From: DASYLJ01 sp964432595
Lineage (GTDB): Bacteria; Desulfobacterota; Binatia; DP-6
Assembly (NCBI GenBank): GCA_964432595.1
Contig: CAYSOF010000012.1
Span: 115,704 to 179,703, forward strand
Length of the DNA stretch: 64,000 bases
Direction of reading: 5' to 3'
How positions within the stretch are numbered: the first letter of the stretch is position 1; every line of letters starts with the position of its first letter. The notes beneath the pieces are model-generated. The model saw only the letters and a list, made by a program, of their open reading frames with translations. It was not told the DNA's origin and did not search any database. The translations under genes were made by a program, and so were the position numbers. Positions 7,346 through 15,883 of this stretch are shown here, piece by piece.

Positions 7346-8896
7346 ATGCGGGAACGATTGCGAGGCCTCGGCGTTGCCGTCGCGCTGTCCGTGGCGCTGG
7401 CTGGCAACGCAGCCGCCATCTGCGGCGACGGCGTGCGCGACGCCGGCGAGGCATGCGACGACGGCAACCTGGCCGACGGCGACTGCTGCTCGAGCGCATG
7501 CGCCCCGGCCGACGACGGCGTCGTCTGCGACGACGGGCGCGGCTGCACCGCCGACGATGCGTGCCTCGCGGGCGCGTGCACGGGCATTCCGTCGGACGCG
7601 CTCTGCCCGCTCGAGCTCGAGCGGCTCGTGTGCTGGGACGCGCGCGGCAAAGGCTTCGCCGGCCGCAAGGGCGAGCCCGTGCCCGACGCGTTTCGCGCCG
7701 ACGGCGCCGTCGGGCTCGACGTGGGCGCGCCGTCGTCGCTCTGCGGCGCCGCGGTCCCCGACGACGCGGGACGCGGCATGGCACCCGGGGCGCGCGTCCA
7801 GTTCGTCGCGCATCGCGCACGGGCGTCGCGCACGAAGCCGCGGGCCAAGCCGCTGAACCGCGGCCTCACTGTCCGCCACGCGTTCGGCTCCGTGCAGCTC
7901 ACGCTGAAACGCCCGACGCAGCTGCTCGTCCCCGCCGGCGTCGGCGACGGCGCCGCGGCGCCCGGGCCGACGAGCCGCCGGCTCGCGTGCTACGGCGTGA
8001 AGGCGCCGAAGCGTCGCAAGGGATCGACGCCGCCCCCGGGCGCGTTCGCGTCCGGCACGACGATCACGCTGTCCGACCTCCGCGGCGGTCCGCTCGACTA
8101 CGTGCTCGGCCAGCCGACCGCGCTCTGCACCTCCGATCGATCCGGTGACACCGGCCCGACGGGTCGCCCCGGCTACCTAGTCTGTCATCGCGCCAAGGCG
8201 CGATCGCGCGTCGGCAGCGTCAGCCTCGCCGTCGCGAGCGCCCTCGGCGGCGGCACCATGAAAGCGAAGCGGCCACGCACCGTCTGCCTGCCCGCCGTCG
8301 TGCCACCGCCCGACGCCACGGCCTCGCAGCCGTCGTTCCCGTTCCTGAACGGCTCCGGGCCGGTGAACGAGGCGATGCAGATGGTCTGGAAGGGCGGCTT
8401 CGCGGCGCCGCACACCAGCGAGGCCGCGTCGAAGCACGACGCCGAGATGGACGCGGCGAAGCTCGTCATCGCCGCCAACCTGCCCGCCGTGCAGGACGAG
8501 CTCCTGAAGGCGCTGCAGACCCTCGCCAGCGACGACATCGGCGGCCACGCATCGCTCGGCGGCCTGCTCGACGCCGCCGGCGACGGCGACGCGATCCATG
8601 CACACGTCGAGACCGTCCTGCTGTCGCCGCCGCACGGGCCGGAGCTCCATCCGCACGTGACGCCGCCCGACGAGCTGACGCGACTGCTGCTGGTCGACAA
8701 GCTCGCGAAGGAGGCGAACGGCGGCAGCGCCGGCGCCATCGCCACGCTGTTCCGCGCCGCCGGGAGCCCCGACACGTCGACCGTGCAGCACGCGATCCGC
8801 AGCCTCTACCGCACGGGCCGCAGCCGCCGGCTGCTGCAGCGCGAGCTGCGCAAGCACGTGAAGCCCGAGAACCAGTACCTCCTCTACCTCGAGTGA
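7346..8896 (+). CDS. Exported Cys-rich protein with DUF4215-type repeat and repeated 'CxxxK' modules
   Basis: A 516-aa protein with a clear signal peptide (RLRGLGVAVALSVALAGNAAA). It continues into a Cys-rich repeat CGDGVRDAGEACDDGN...CC...C of the type found in myxobacterial surface proteins. Residues ~90-310 contain related segments opening RLVCWDARGKG, RLACYGVKAPK and YLVCHRAKAR, each leading to a later LC or VCLPA; this suggests two or three copies of a small beta-module. The C-terminal ~200 residues are helical and unrecognised. ATG 7346 follows GGGGAG at good spacing. The next gene begins 13 bp downstream on the same strand and is also exported, so the two probably form an operon. Confidence 0.8.
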   Translation: MRERLRGLGVAVALSVALAGNAAAICGDGVRDAGEACDDGNLADGDCCSSACAPADDGVVCDDGRGCTADDACLAGACTGIPSDALCPLELERLVCWDARGKGFAGRKGEPVPDAFRADGAVGLDVGAPSSLCGAAVPDDAGRGMAPGARVQFVAHRARASRTKPRAKPLNRGLTVRHAFGSVQLTLKRPTQLLVPAGVGDGAAAPGPTSRRLACYGVKAPKRRKGSTPPPGAFASGTTITLSDLRGGPLDYVLGQPTALCTSDRSGDTGPTGRPGYLVCHRAKARSRVGSVSLAVASALGGGTMKAKRPRTVCLPAVVPPPDATASQPSFPFLNGSGPVNEAMQMVWKGGFAAPHTSEAASKHDAEMDAAKLVIAANLPAVQDELLKALQTLASDDIGGHASLGGLLDAAGDGDAIHAHVETVLLSPPHGPELHPHVTPPDELTRLLLVDKLAKEANGGSAGAIATLFRAAGSPDTSTVQHAIRSLYRTGRSRRLLQRELRKHVKPENQYLLYLE

Positions 8897-8909
8897 GCGG
8901 AGACCAGCC

Positions 8910-10898
8910 ATGACGATCCGTCTCGCCACGATCCTGCTGCTGCTCGCCGCCGCGCCGGCGTTCGCGTGCACCGACGCGCCCGAGTGCTCCCAGCCACCGT
9001 TCAACGCGAACCCGTCCGGCGCCGTCGCGAACGGCACCTACGACGACGTCTACGTCGGCAACTGGGCCTCGTCGCAGAGCCTGGTCTCCATGCTCTGGAA
9101 CGGGCTCGACGCCGAGCAGTGCGACTGGGACGAGGGCTGGGGCTTCTACAGCGTCGGCGACACCGACTTCATGCTGACGCGCATCCTGAACGCGGCGTGG
9201 GCGGTCCGTCGCGTCCAGAGCTACACGAAGGAGCCCGGCTTCGGGCTGTGGCGCAACGTGAACGGCATCGTCTACTACAACCAGGGCCGCTGGTGGGAGT
9301 TCGTCTCCGACTACGGCGAGGACGAGTGGACGCCCGGCTGCGAGAGCGGCAACGGCGAGCACGTCGTCAGCACCGACGAGTACAACGTGCTCCACATGGG
9401 CGGGTACAACTCGACGGTCGTGAACCGCGGCAGCACGCTCGTCCACGAGACCGTCCACCAGGACGAAGGCCACGTCGACGAGGAGGACTGCAGCCCGGAC
9501 AACGTCTCCTGCGACGAGGTGTACGGCGTCTACAACTCGAACACGATGCAGATCAATTTCCTGCACGACGCGCTGGTGACGTTCGAGACGCAGACGGTGA
9601 ACGGCACCAAGCTGCGCAAGGTCTCGCGCAGCGGCGACACGTGCCGCTGGATCTCGACGTTCAGCGACGAGGAGCGCGATCAGATCAACAGCCGCGCGAA
9701 CTCGTGCATGAACCGCTTCGCCCAGTCGGCGTGGTCGGGATGGAAGCAGGCATTGCGCGACGAGGTCGCCGTGCGGCGGGCCGAGGGCGAGTGGACCTGC
9801 CCCGCCTGCTCGAACGCGCAGTACACGTTCAACCCGAACAGCTGCTCGCAGCCCGCGTACGCCTGCAACGAGACGATGAATCCGCAGAACGTCGGCGTGA
9901 ACGCGCAGAACCGCGCCGCCTGCCAGCTCTACAACGACCTGCTCGACGACCCGGGCGCGGGTCCCGACACGATCGCCGACGCACAGCACCAGAAGCTCCT
10001 CAACTCCGCCGCGTGCAAGCCGCCGACACCCGCGGCGGCGGGCGCGTACTGCGTGGCCCGGCTCGACACCGCGACGCACGTCTCGCAGCTCGACCCATGC
10101 GGCTGGATGGAGACGGTGAACGGCGCCGAGATCGACGCGATGGCCTGCGCGCAGGAGTTCTGCCGCCGCAAGTTCGAATCCGACCCGTGGCCCCAGGACG
10201 AGGATCCCTACGGCTGCATCGACTACATCTGCGGCGACGACCAGTGCAGCGGCGCGTGGACCGTCAGCAACCTCGTCTGCGGCAAGGGCTTCTACATGGC
10301 CGAGGGCAACCCCGAGTACTACGTGCCGGCGTGCGAGCAGGACGGCTGCCGCGCCGATCTGATCGAGTGCCTCATCCCGTACTGGGAGAACGACCAGTGG
10401 ATGCCGGGCGACGACTTTCCGGACGCGTGCCGGACGCCCTACGACCTCTGCGTGCTGATGTCGAAGCTGGCGAACCTCACGTGGGCCGAGTTCCAGCCCC
10501 TCTTCGACCCCGGCATCGTGCAGCAGCTCGGACGTCCCGACTGGGTCACCAACCCCGGCCACTACCTCGATCGGTTCGCGACGCAGCTGTCGGAGATCGC
10601 GCAGGCGTCGACGCGCAACATCGACCGCATCGCGCTGCGCATGACGAGCAGCCCCGAGCGGATCGCGTCGATGTTCCACGCGGCGCCCGAGGAGTTCGTC
10701 GGCATGTTCGGCAACCAGGGCTTCGAGCAGATCATCGGCCCCGCCATCGGCAAGGTGGTCGGGAAGCCGATGGACCCGGCGAGGCTGACGCCCGCCGGCG
10801 CCGAGACCTACGCGGCGTTCGAGCGGATGCGCGGCGCGCTGCCCGGCGGCATCAACGGCGCGATCGGCACGTTCGCCCCGCCCGCGGCCGGACCGTGA
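8910..10898 (+). CDS. Large exported Cys-rich protein with HExxH motif, unknown function
   Basis: A 662-aa protein with a signal peptide (MTIRLATILLLLAAAPAFA) and about 35 cysteines, consistent with many disulfides outside the cytoplasm. Residues ~170-195 contain STLVHETVHQDEGHVDEEDC: HExxH is the zinc-binding helix of many metallopeptidases, and the following EGH could supply a third ligand. Whether it is an active peptidase is unknown. The part before it is rich in Trp and Tyr (WDEGWGFYSVGD, NQGRWWEFVSDYGEDEW). The C-terminal ~120 residues are Cys-free and helical. ATG 8910 follows CGGAG. It is placed 13 bp after another exported Cys-rich gene. I do not recognise the family. Confidence 0.82.
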   Translation: MTIRLATILLLLAAAPAFACTDAPECSQPPFNANPSGAVANGTYDDVYVGNWASSQSLVSMLWNGLDAEQCDWDEGWGFYSVGDTDFMLTRILNAAWAVRRVQSYTKEPGFGLWRNVNGIVYYNQGRWWEFVSDYGEDEWTPGCESGNGEHVVSTDEYNVLHMGGYNSTVVNRGSTLVHETVHQDEGHVDEEDCSPDNVSCDEVYGVYNSNTMQINFLHDALVTFETQTVNGTKLRKVSRSGDTCRWISTFSDEERDQINSRANSCMNRFAQSAWSGWKQALRDEVAVRRAEGEWTCPACSNAQYTFNPNSCSQPAYACNETMNPQNVGVNAQNRAACQLYNDLLDDPGAGPDTIADAQHQKLLNSAACKPPTPAAAGAYCVARLDTATHVSQLDPCGWMETVNGAEIDAMACAQEFCRRKFESDPWPQDEDPYGCIDYICGDDQCSGAWTVSNLVCGKGFYMAEGNPEYYVPACEQDGCRADLIECLIPYWENDQWMPGDDFPDACRTPYDLCVLMSKLANLTWAEFQPLFDPGIVQQLGRPDWVTNPGHYLDRFATQLSEIAQASTRNIDRIALRMTSSPERIASMFHAAPEEFVGMFGNQGFEQIIGPAIGKVVGKPMDPARLTPAGAETYAAFERMRGALPGGINGAIGTFAPPAAGP

Positions 10899-10905
10899 CG
10901 CCGGG

Positions 10906-11562
10906 TCAGCTCCACTCGTCGTCGAGGCTCGACGTGGCGGCGAATCCCGTCACCACGAACAGGTCGCCGAGGCGCGGGAACTGCGGCTCGTCGCTCGAGT
11001 AGGATCCTTCCTCGCGCGGATACGCGTCCTGGGGCGTCTTCGGGTCGCGCAGGCCGAACGACACCTCGAAGTACAGGCGGTCGCCCTCGCCGACGTCGAG
11101 GGCGCCCAGCGCGCCGTCGTCGCCGTCCAGCGCGGGGCTCCACTGATCGTGCGCGACGCCGCGTCCCTGGCCGTCGAACATGAGGTAGAACGGCTTGGCG
11201 TTGATCTTCCGCACCTCGGCGAGCGTCATCCCGATGCGGACGCCATGCTTGCCGCGCCAGCGCGAGCCGGCGTCGACCACCGTGATGCCGGCGAGGTGCC
11301 CCAACGGCTCGGCGTCCCAGAATGCCACGTACGCCCGACGGGTGGGGTCGTTCGGGAACAGGATGATGCCGAGGGGCGGCTCCTTGTACGAGTTCGGCAC
11401 TTCGCCGACCGTCACGTTCTCCTTCCCGAAGCGTGCTTCGAGGTCGGCGACGCTCGTGTCCTCCGAGAAATCGCCCGGGAGGACGAGGAGCGCGTCGTCG
11501 GGAGCGCCTTTCGTGCACGCGGCCAGGAGGCAGAGGATCACCGTCGCGAGGAGCCGTCGCAT
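10906..11562 (-). CDS. Putative lipoprotein of unknown function
   Basis: A 218-aa protein with a lipoprotein signal: MRRLLATVILCLLAAC, lipobox LAAC with Cys16 as the predicted lipidated residue. The mature part is soluble and rich in aromatic and acidic residues (PNSYKEPPLGIILFPNDPTRRAYVAFWD, GVRIGMTLAEVRKINAKPF); the phrase RIGMTLAEV recalls SmpA/OmlA-like small lipoprotein folds, but that is weak. It is convergent with the large exported protein, whose stop lies 7 bp away, and divergent from a ferritin-like gene. Confidence 0.75.
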   Translation of the reverse strand: MRRLLATVILCLLAACTKGAPDDALLVLPGDFSEDTSVADLEARFGKENVTVGEVPNSYKEPPLGIILFPNDPTRRAYVAFWDAEPLGHLAGITVVDAGSRWRGKHGVRIGMTLAEVRKINAKPFYLMFDGQGRGVAHDQWSPALDGDDGALGALDVGEGDRLYFEVSFGLRDPKTPQDAYPREEGSYSSDEPQFPRLGDLFVVTGFAATSSLDDEWS

Positions 11563-11605
11563 GGGTGCGACCCGCTACCCCAAAGGAGCGCCGGGCTCAA
11601 TCGAC

Positions 11606-11615
11606 GGCACGTGCC
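11606..11615. promoter_or_regulatory. 10-bp perfect palindrome in a divergent promoter gap
   Basis: GGCACGTGCC lies roughly midway in the 98-bp gap between the divergent lipoprotein and ferritin-like genes. A 10-bp palindrome arises often by chance in G+C-rich DNA, so its regulatory role is only a suggestion. Confidence 0.2.
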
Positions 11616-11660
11616 CGATGGGGACCTTCACGCCTTCGGCGATCGCGCTAGGCTGACGCC

Positions 11661-12131
11661 ATGAGCCTCGACACCAAACGCACCGTCGACGTCCTGAACC
11701 GCCTGCTCGAGGCCGAGCTCGCGGGCGTCGTCCGCTACACGCACTACTCGCTGCTCGTCTTCGGCTACGGCCGCATCCCGATCGTCTCGTGGATGCGCGA
11801 GCAGGCGAACGAGTCGCTGATGCACGCGCAGCAGCTCGGCGAATGGATCACGACGCTCGGCGCCTATCCCTCCCTCGGCATCGGCCCGCTGCTCGATTCG
11901 CACAAGACCGACATCGGCGCGATGCTGCGCGAATCGCTCGAGGTCGAGGCCAAGGCGCTGCTCCTCTACCGCGAGCTGCTCCAGGTCGTCGAAGGCCGCT
12001 CGATCGCGCTCGAGGAGTTCGCGCGGCAGATGATCAACCAGGAAGAGCTGCACGCCGCCGAAGTCGACAAGATGCTCAGAAAGCCGGGGGATCTCGCCGT
12101 CGCCAGCCCCGACCTGGTCAAGCCCGCCTGA
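11661..12131 (+). CDS. Ferritin-like / bacterioferritin-family protein
   Basis: A 156-aa four-helix protein resembling bacterioferritins, which oxidise Fe(II) at a diiron centre and store it. Candidate metal ligands are Glu residues in LLEAELAGVVRYTHYS, the ESLMHAQQLGEWI helix, EVEAKALLLY and the last-helix ExxH in QEELHAAEVDKM. The heme-binding Met of classical bacterioferritin is not clearly conserved, so heme binding is doubtful. It starts 98 bp from the divergent lipoprotein and is followed by a 176-bp gap without a recognisable gene. Confidence 0.82.
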   Translation: MSLDTKRTVDVLNRLLEAELAGVVRYTHYSLLVFGYGRIPIVSWMREQANESLMHAQQLGEWITTLGAYPSLGIGPLLDSHKTDIGAMLRESLEVEAKALLLYRELLQVVEGRSIALEEFARQMINQEELHAAEVDKMLRKPGDLAVASPDLVKPA

Positions 12132-12307
12132 CGACCCGTACGCTGATTTCCGATCGTTCAGCCCAACGGAATCTGGCTGGACTGCGCCGTTCGGCAGAAT
12201 TTCCTTGACGTCTCGCCGCCCACGGGTAACGGTCGGAGGATACGACCATCGCTCGCGTCGCCACGGCGCGGCGGCCCCCCGCGGCCCGATGGTCACGGAG
12301 ACATGCG

Positions 12308-14206
12308 ATGCGCCTGACGACTCCCGTTCTCGCCTTGCTCGCCGCGGTCGCGGCCCTCATGCCGTCCCCTGCCCGCGCCGTCGATCCCGGCTCGGAGCTC
12401 ATCACCTGCGACCGCGCCGACGAGCGGATCGACATCACCGTGACGTCGCATCTCGACCCGTCGTGCACCTGGACCCGCGGTGTCGAGATCCTCGCGTCGA
12501 ACGTGACGCTCGACTGCCAGGGCGCGCACATCGCCGCGCCCGATCGGCGCTACGGCGTCTACATCCACGCGCCCGTCGACACGCCGCTCACGAACATCAC
12601 GGTGCGGAACTGCCACGTCGAGGGCTTCCTCAACAATTACCACATCGAGCGCGAGGGCTTCCGGCAGCTCGCCGAGGGCGTCGAGTACGAGAACGGGTTC
12701 TCGAACATCACCATCGAGGACAGCACGAGCTTGAACTCGCGCGGCGTCGGCATCTTCGTGAACGGCTACGTCGAGGGCGTCACGCTGCGGAACCTGCACG
12801 TCGAGGGCGCCGGCAGCTCCGGCATCTACCTCGAGGCGGGCTCGAAGAACGGCGTCGTCGAGGACAGCACCATCGTCAGCAACGGCTTCGGCGAGAACGG
12901 CCCGGCCGGCGGCCCGCGCGTCGTCGCCGGGATCGACTTCTGGTACTGGGGCACCGGCCGCGAGGGACTCTCCATCGACGGCTCGCGCTTCAACGTCGTC
13001 CGCAACAACACCTTCCAGTCGAACACCGCCGGCGGCATCTTCCTCTACAAGAATTGCGGCGAGTTCGTGACGCAGCGGCCCGAGCGCTGGTACCACCGCC
13101 GCTACGGCGCCGACGGCAACGTCATCGAGAACAACACGTTCATCGACGAGGACAACGGCGTCTGGATCGGCTCGCGCATGGGCGAGAACATCTTCCCCAT
13201 GGAATGCAGCGATCCGCAGTACCAGCCGGGCTACGCGCTCGACTACGCCGACGACAACATCGTCCGGAGCAACACGTTCCAGAACGTCACGTTCGGCGTG
13301 CGCGTCGAGGACGACGACGCCGAGATCACCGACAACGAGTTCACCAGCGCCGACGCCATCGACGAGGCCATCGTGATCGGCACGCGCTACCGCACGACGA
13401 CGCTGGCGCAGCCCGTCGACGGCACGGTCGTCACCGGCAACGTCGCGAACATCGCCGGCAGCCCGAATCCGTACCGCTGGATCTGGGGGCACACGAACAC
13501 CACGTTCGACGACAACACGAGCCTCGGGCGCGAGGTCGGGCTCTGCGAAGGCGTGCAGCCGGCCGTCGGTCCGTTCGTGATGACGGTCGCGTTCATCATT
13601 CTCGAGGATCCCGAGAACCCGCCGAACGAGATTCGCGAGCTGCCCTTGCCCGACGAGCTGCCTGCGTGTCCCAACGCGTGCGACACCGGCGGACCGATCG
13701 CGAAGCCGAACATCGTCGTCAACAAGCTCGACACGCCGCCGGGCGACGACACGCTGACGTTCAAGGGCGAGTTCGTCGTAGCGCACCCGTTCGTGCCGGC
13801 GCTCGATCCGGTGACGTCGGGCATCGCCGTCGTCATCGAGGACATCGCGGGCCTGCGGGCGCTCGACGCCACCGTGCCGGGCGGCGCCTACGATCCGGTC
13901 ACGAAGGTGGGCTGGCAGGCGGCGCGCAGCGGCACGAGCTGGAAGTACGTGAACAAGAGCGCGTCGCCCGCGAACGGCATCACCACGGTGACCGTCAAAG
14001 ACCTGTCGAAGAAGCAGCCCGGCCTCGTGCAGGTGAAGGTCACCGGCAAGCGCGGCAGCTATCCGGTGGTGACGACGAGCCTGCCGCTGACGGGCGCGCT
14101 GATCCTCGACCCGCCGACGGCGGGCAGCGGCCAGTGCGGCGTGGCGACGTTCACCGGCCCGAAGCAGGGCTGCACGACGAACGGCAAGGGCGTGAAGTGC
14201 AAATGA
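12308..14206 (+). CDS. Exported right-handed parallel beta-helix protein with C-terminal module
   Basis: A 632-aa protein with a signal peptide (LALLAAVAALMPSPARA). Residues ~60-440 carry repeated coils typical of NosD/pectate-lyase-like beta-helices, with recurrent N-x-F and I-x-N-N steps such as NVVRNNTFQSNTAGGIFLYK and NVIENNTFIDEDNGVWIG. The last ~155 residues form a separate module (DTLTFKGEF, TSWKYVNK, TVKDLSKKQPG, ending CTTNGKGVKCK). A comparable module ends the metallophosphatase at 19020-21074, so it may be a shared surface-attachment or sorting domain. ATG 12308 is preceded by CGGAG. Enzyme activity cannot be claimed, because no catalytic set is obvious. Confidence 0.84.
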   Translation: MRLTTPVLALLAAVAALMPSPARAVDPGSELITCDRADERIDITVTSHLDPSCTWTRGVEILASNVTLDCQGAHIAAPDRRYGVYIHAPVDTPLTNITVRNCHVEGFLNNYHIEREGFRQLAEGVEYENGFSNITIEDSTSLNSRGVGIFVNGYVEGVTLRNLHVEGAGSSGIYLEAGSKNGVVEDSTIVSNGFGENGPAGGPRVVAGIDFWYWGTGREGLSIDGSRFNVVRNNTFQSNTAGGIFLYKNCGEFVTQRPERWYHRRYGADGNVIENNTFIDEDNGVWIGSRMGENIFPMECSDPQYQPGYALDYADDNIVRSNTFQNVTFGVRVEDDDAEITDNEFTSADAIDEAIVIGTRYRTTTLAQPVDGTVVTGNVANIAGSPNPYRWIWGHTNTTFDDNTSLGREVGLCEGVQPAVGPFVMTVAFIILEDPENPPNEIRELPLPDELPACPNACDTGGPIAKPNIVVNKLDTPPGDDTLTFKGEFVVAHPFVPALDPVTSGIAVVIEDIAGLRALDATVPGGAYDPVTKVGWQAARSGTSWKYVNKSASPANGITTVTVKDLSKKQPGLVQVKVTGKRGSYPVVTTSLPLTGALILDPPTAGSGQCGVATFTGPKQGCTTNGKGVKCK

Positions 14207-14219
14207 GACGGTAGCGGCC

Positions 14220-15851
14220 CTACCCGTCGTCGCACCAGCGAAAGCGCGCGCCGCGGCCGGACGCCGTACACTCGGCCGGCGCGGCCGGCGGCTTCACGTT
14301 CGTCCTGAGCATCGCGACCAGGTACGGGTTCCACGTCGACACGATCCAGTGCACGTCGAGCCCGCCCGCGCCGTCCGGGCGCGTGTAGCGGTCGATGATG
14401 TTCGGCGCGTACAGGATGCCCGTGTCGAGCGTCCTGCCGATCTCCGGACACCCGGGGAGGAAGAAGTCGAGCGGACGCGTCGGGTCGCTCTTGGCGCACA
14501 GCGCCGGCGGCTGGTCCACGCACTGCGGGTGGAACATCCACCCGCCGGGCCCGAACGCCGTGCCGACCTCGGCCGGACCGCCGGGATCGAGGTGCACGAC
14601 CGGCGGCGTCCACGGTCCCCAGGGATGATCGGCGAAGCGCGCGAGGATCGGGCCCTCGGCGTCGTCACCCACCGAGCCGCTCACACCGGACCCGCCGCCG
14701 CCGTACAGCATCATCCACTTGTGCACCGGCGCCCCGAGCCAGCTGATCGCCATGTGATTCGGGAACGCCAGCGCGTCGTCGGGGTTGCCCCCGGGGACGC
14801 CGTCCATCGCGAGCGGCACCGCGCGCGCCTCGTCGCGCGTCCACAGCGGCTCGCCGCCGTCGCGCAGGCCGGCGAAGTAGCGCGGCCGGAGCTGGAGCTG
14901 GCCGCGATCGTTTCGACGGAGGGGGAGCCGGTGGACCATCAGGTACATGTGCGCCTGGCCGCCCGGCTGCCGGTCCCACCCGGGCCGTCCCCAGACGAAC
15001 ACGGCGCCCGTGCCCGGCCCATAGTCGTTGCCGCACGACCGCCCCGAGAAGCAGCGCACCGTGCGCGCCGTCGGATTGAGGAACTTGTTCGACGCGTACG
15101 TGCCGGCGTCCACCCAGTCCGTCGGCCGGTCGGCGCTCTGGATGCCGACGTGGGTGTGGTACGCCGCCGTGGCCGGCAGGCTCGCCGACGTGCCGTCGTT
15201 CTGCGAGCTGTTCGGGTCGATGCAGATGCCGGTGGTCGTGGGCTCGCACGTCTGACCGACCGTGCAGCCGGCGCCGGTCGCGAGATCGCACGGCGCATCC
15301 CAGCCGAGCACCGGCGGCGTGCAGATGCCGACGTCCTGGCTGCAGGTCAGATGGCCGTCCGGCCGGCACGACGGCTTCCCGCGCCGCCGCGTGCAGCGCA
15401 CGACGTCGATCAGGCCGAACAGCGTCACCGCGTCGGTCCCGTCGCTGAACGCCGTCAGCGGCGTCTTGTTGTAGCCCATCACCTGCGACGCGCCGTCGGT
15501 GAAGAGGCGGATGCGCGCGAACTCGCTCGGCGCGTCGGGGTCGGTGGCGATGGTGAGCTGCGGCAGCCCGCTCGCCGGCAGGTCGAGCGGGAACGTCGCC
15601 TGCGCGTCGTCATTGTGCGGCAACGGATCGCAGGGCGAGCGCGGGTGCGGCCAGGTGTCGCCGAAGAGCATGACGTGCTCGCCGCGATGCTCGAACGTCC
15701 AGCCGAGGTCGGTGCCGTAGAAGCGCACGCCGGCGGGTGCGACGTCGCTGCCCGGTCCGGCGATGATGCCGAGCAGCTCGGGCGGTGAGACGTGCTGCGC
15801 GAGCACCGGCGTGGCGCAGGCGAGGACCATCGCCACGAGCCGCAATCGCAT
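14220..15851 (-). CDS. Exported DUF4185 beta-propeller-like protein
   Basis: A 543-aa protein with a signal peptide (MRLRLVAMVLACATPVLA). The fold signature of DUF4185 proteins, glycoside-hydrolase-like five-bladed propellers, is visible: YGTDLGWTFEHRGEHVMLFGDTW near residue 45 and, later, MMLYGGGG, HPWGPWTPP and ILYAPNIIDRYT. A Cys-rich insert at about residues 150-215 (CTRRRGKPSC, CSQDVGIC, CDLATGAGCTVGQTC) interrupts the propeller and is unusual. The substrate, if any, is unknown. It is convergent with the beta-helix gene, 13 bp apart. Confidence 0.8.
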   Translation of the reverse strand: MRLRLVAMVLACATPVLAQHVSPPELLGIIAGPGSDVAPAGVRFYGTDLGWTFEHRGEHVMLFGDTWPHPRSPCDPLPHNDDAQATFPLDLPASGLPQLTIATDPDAPSEFARIRLFTDGASQVMGYNKTPLTAFSDGTDAVTLFGLIDVVRCTRRRGKPSCRPDGHLTCSQDVGICTPPVLGWDAPCDLATGAGCTVGQTCEPTTTGICIDPNSSQNDGTSASLPATAAYHTHVGIQSADRPTDWVDAGTYASNKFLNPTARTVRCFSGRSCGNDYGPGTGAVFVWGRPGWDRQPGGQAHMYLMVHRLPLRRNDRGQLQLRPRYFAGLRDGGEPLWTRDEARAVPLAMDGVPGGNPDDALAFPNHMAISWLGAPVHKWMMLYGGGGSGVSGSVGDDAEGPILARFADHPWGPWTPPVVHLDPGGPAEVGTAFGPGGWMFHPQCVDQPPALCAKSDPTRPLDFFLPGCPEIGRTLDTGILYAPNIIDRYTRPDGAGGLDVHWIVSTWNPYLVAMLRTNVKPPAAPAECTASGRGARFRWCDDG

Positions 15852-15883
15852 GCCGCACGGCTAGGCCAGGCGGTCGCATGGTG

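Noticed and set aside
12161..12195. Hairpin terminator after the ferritin-like gene
   Set aside because: The arms match at only 8 of 10 positions with a 16-base loop and no T-run follows.
12205..12233. Sigma-70 promoter before the beta-helix gene
   Set aside because: TTGACG is a fair -35, but no convincing -10 lies at a proper distance.
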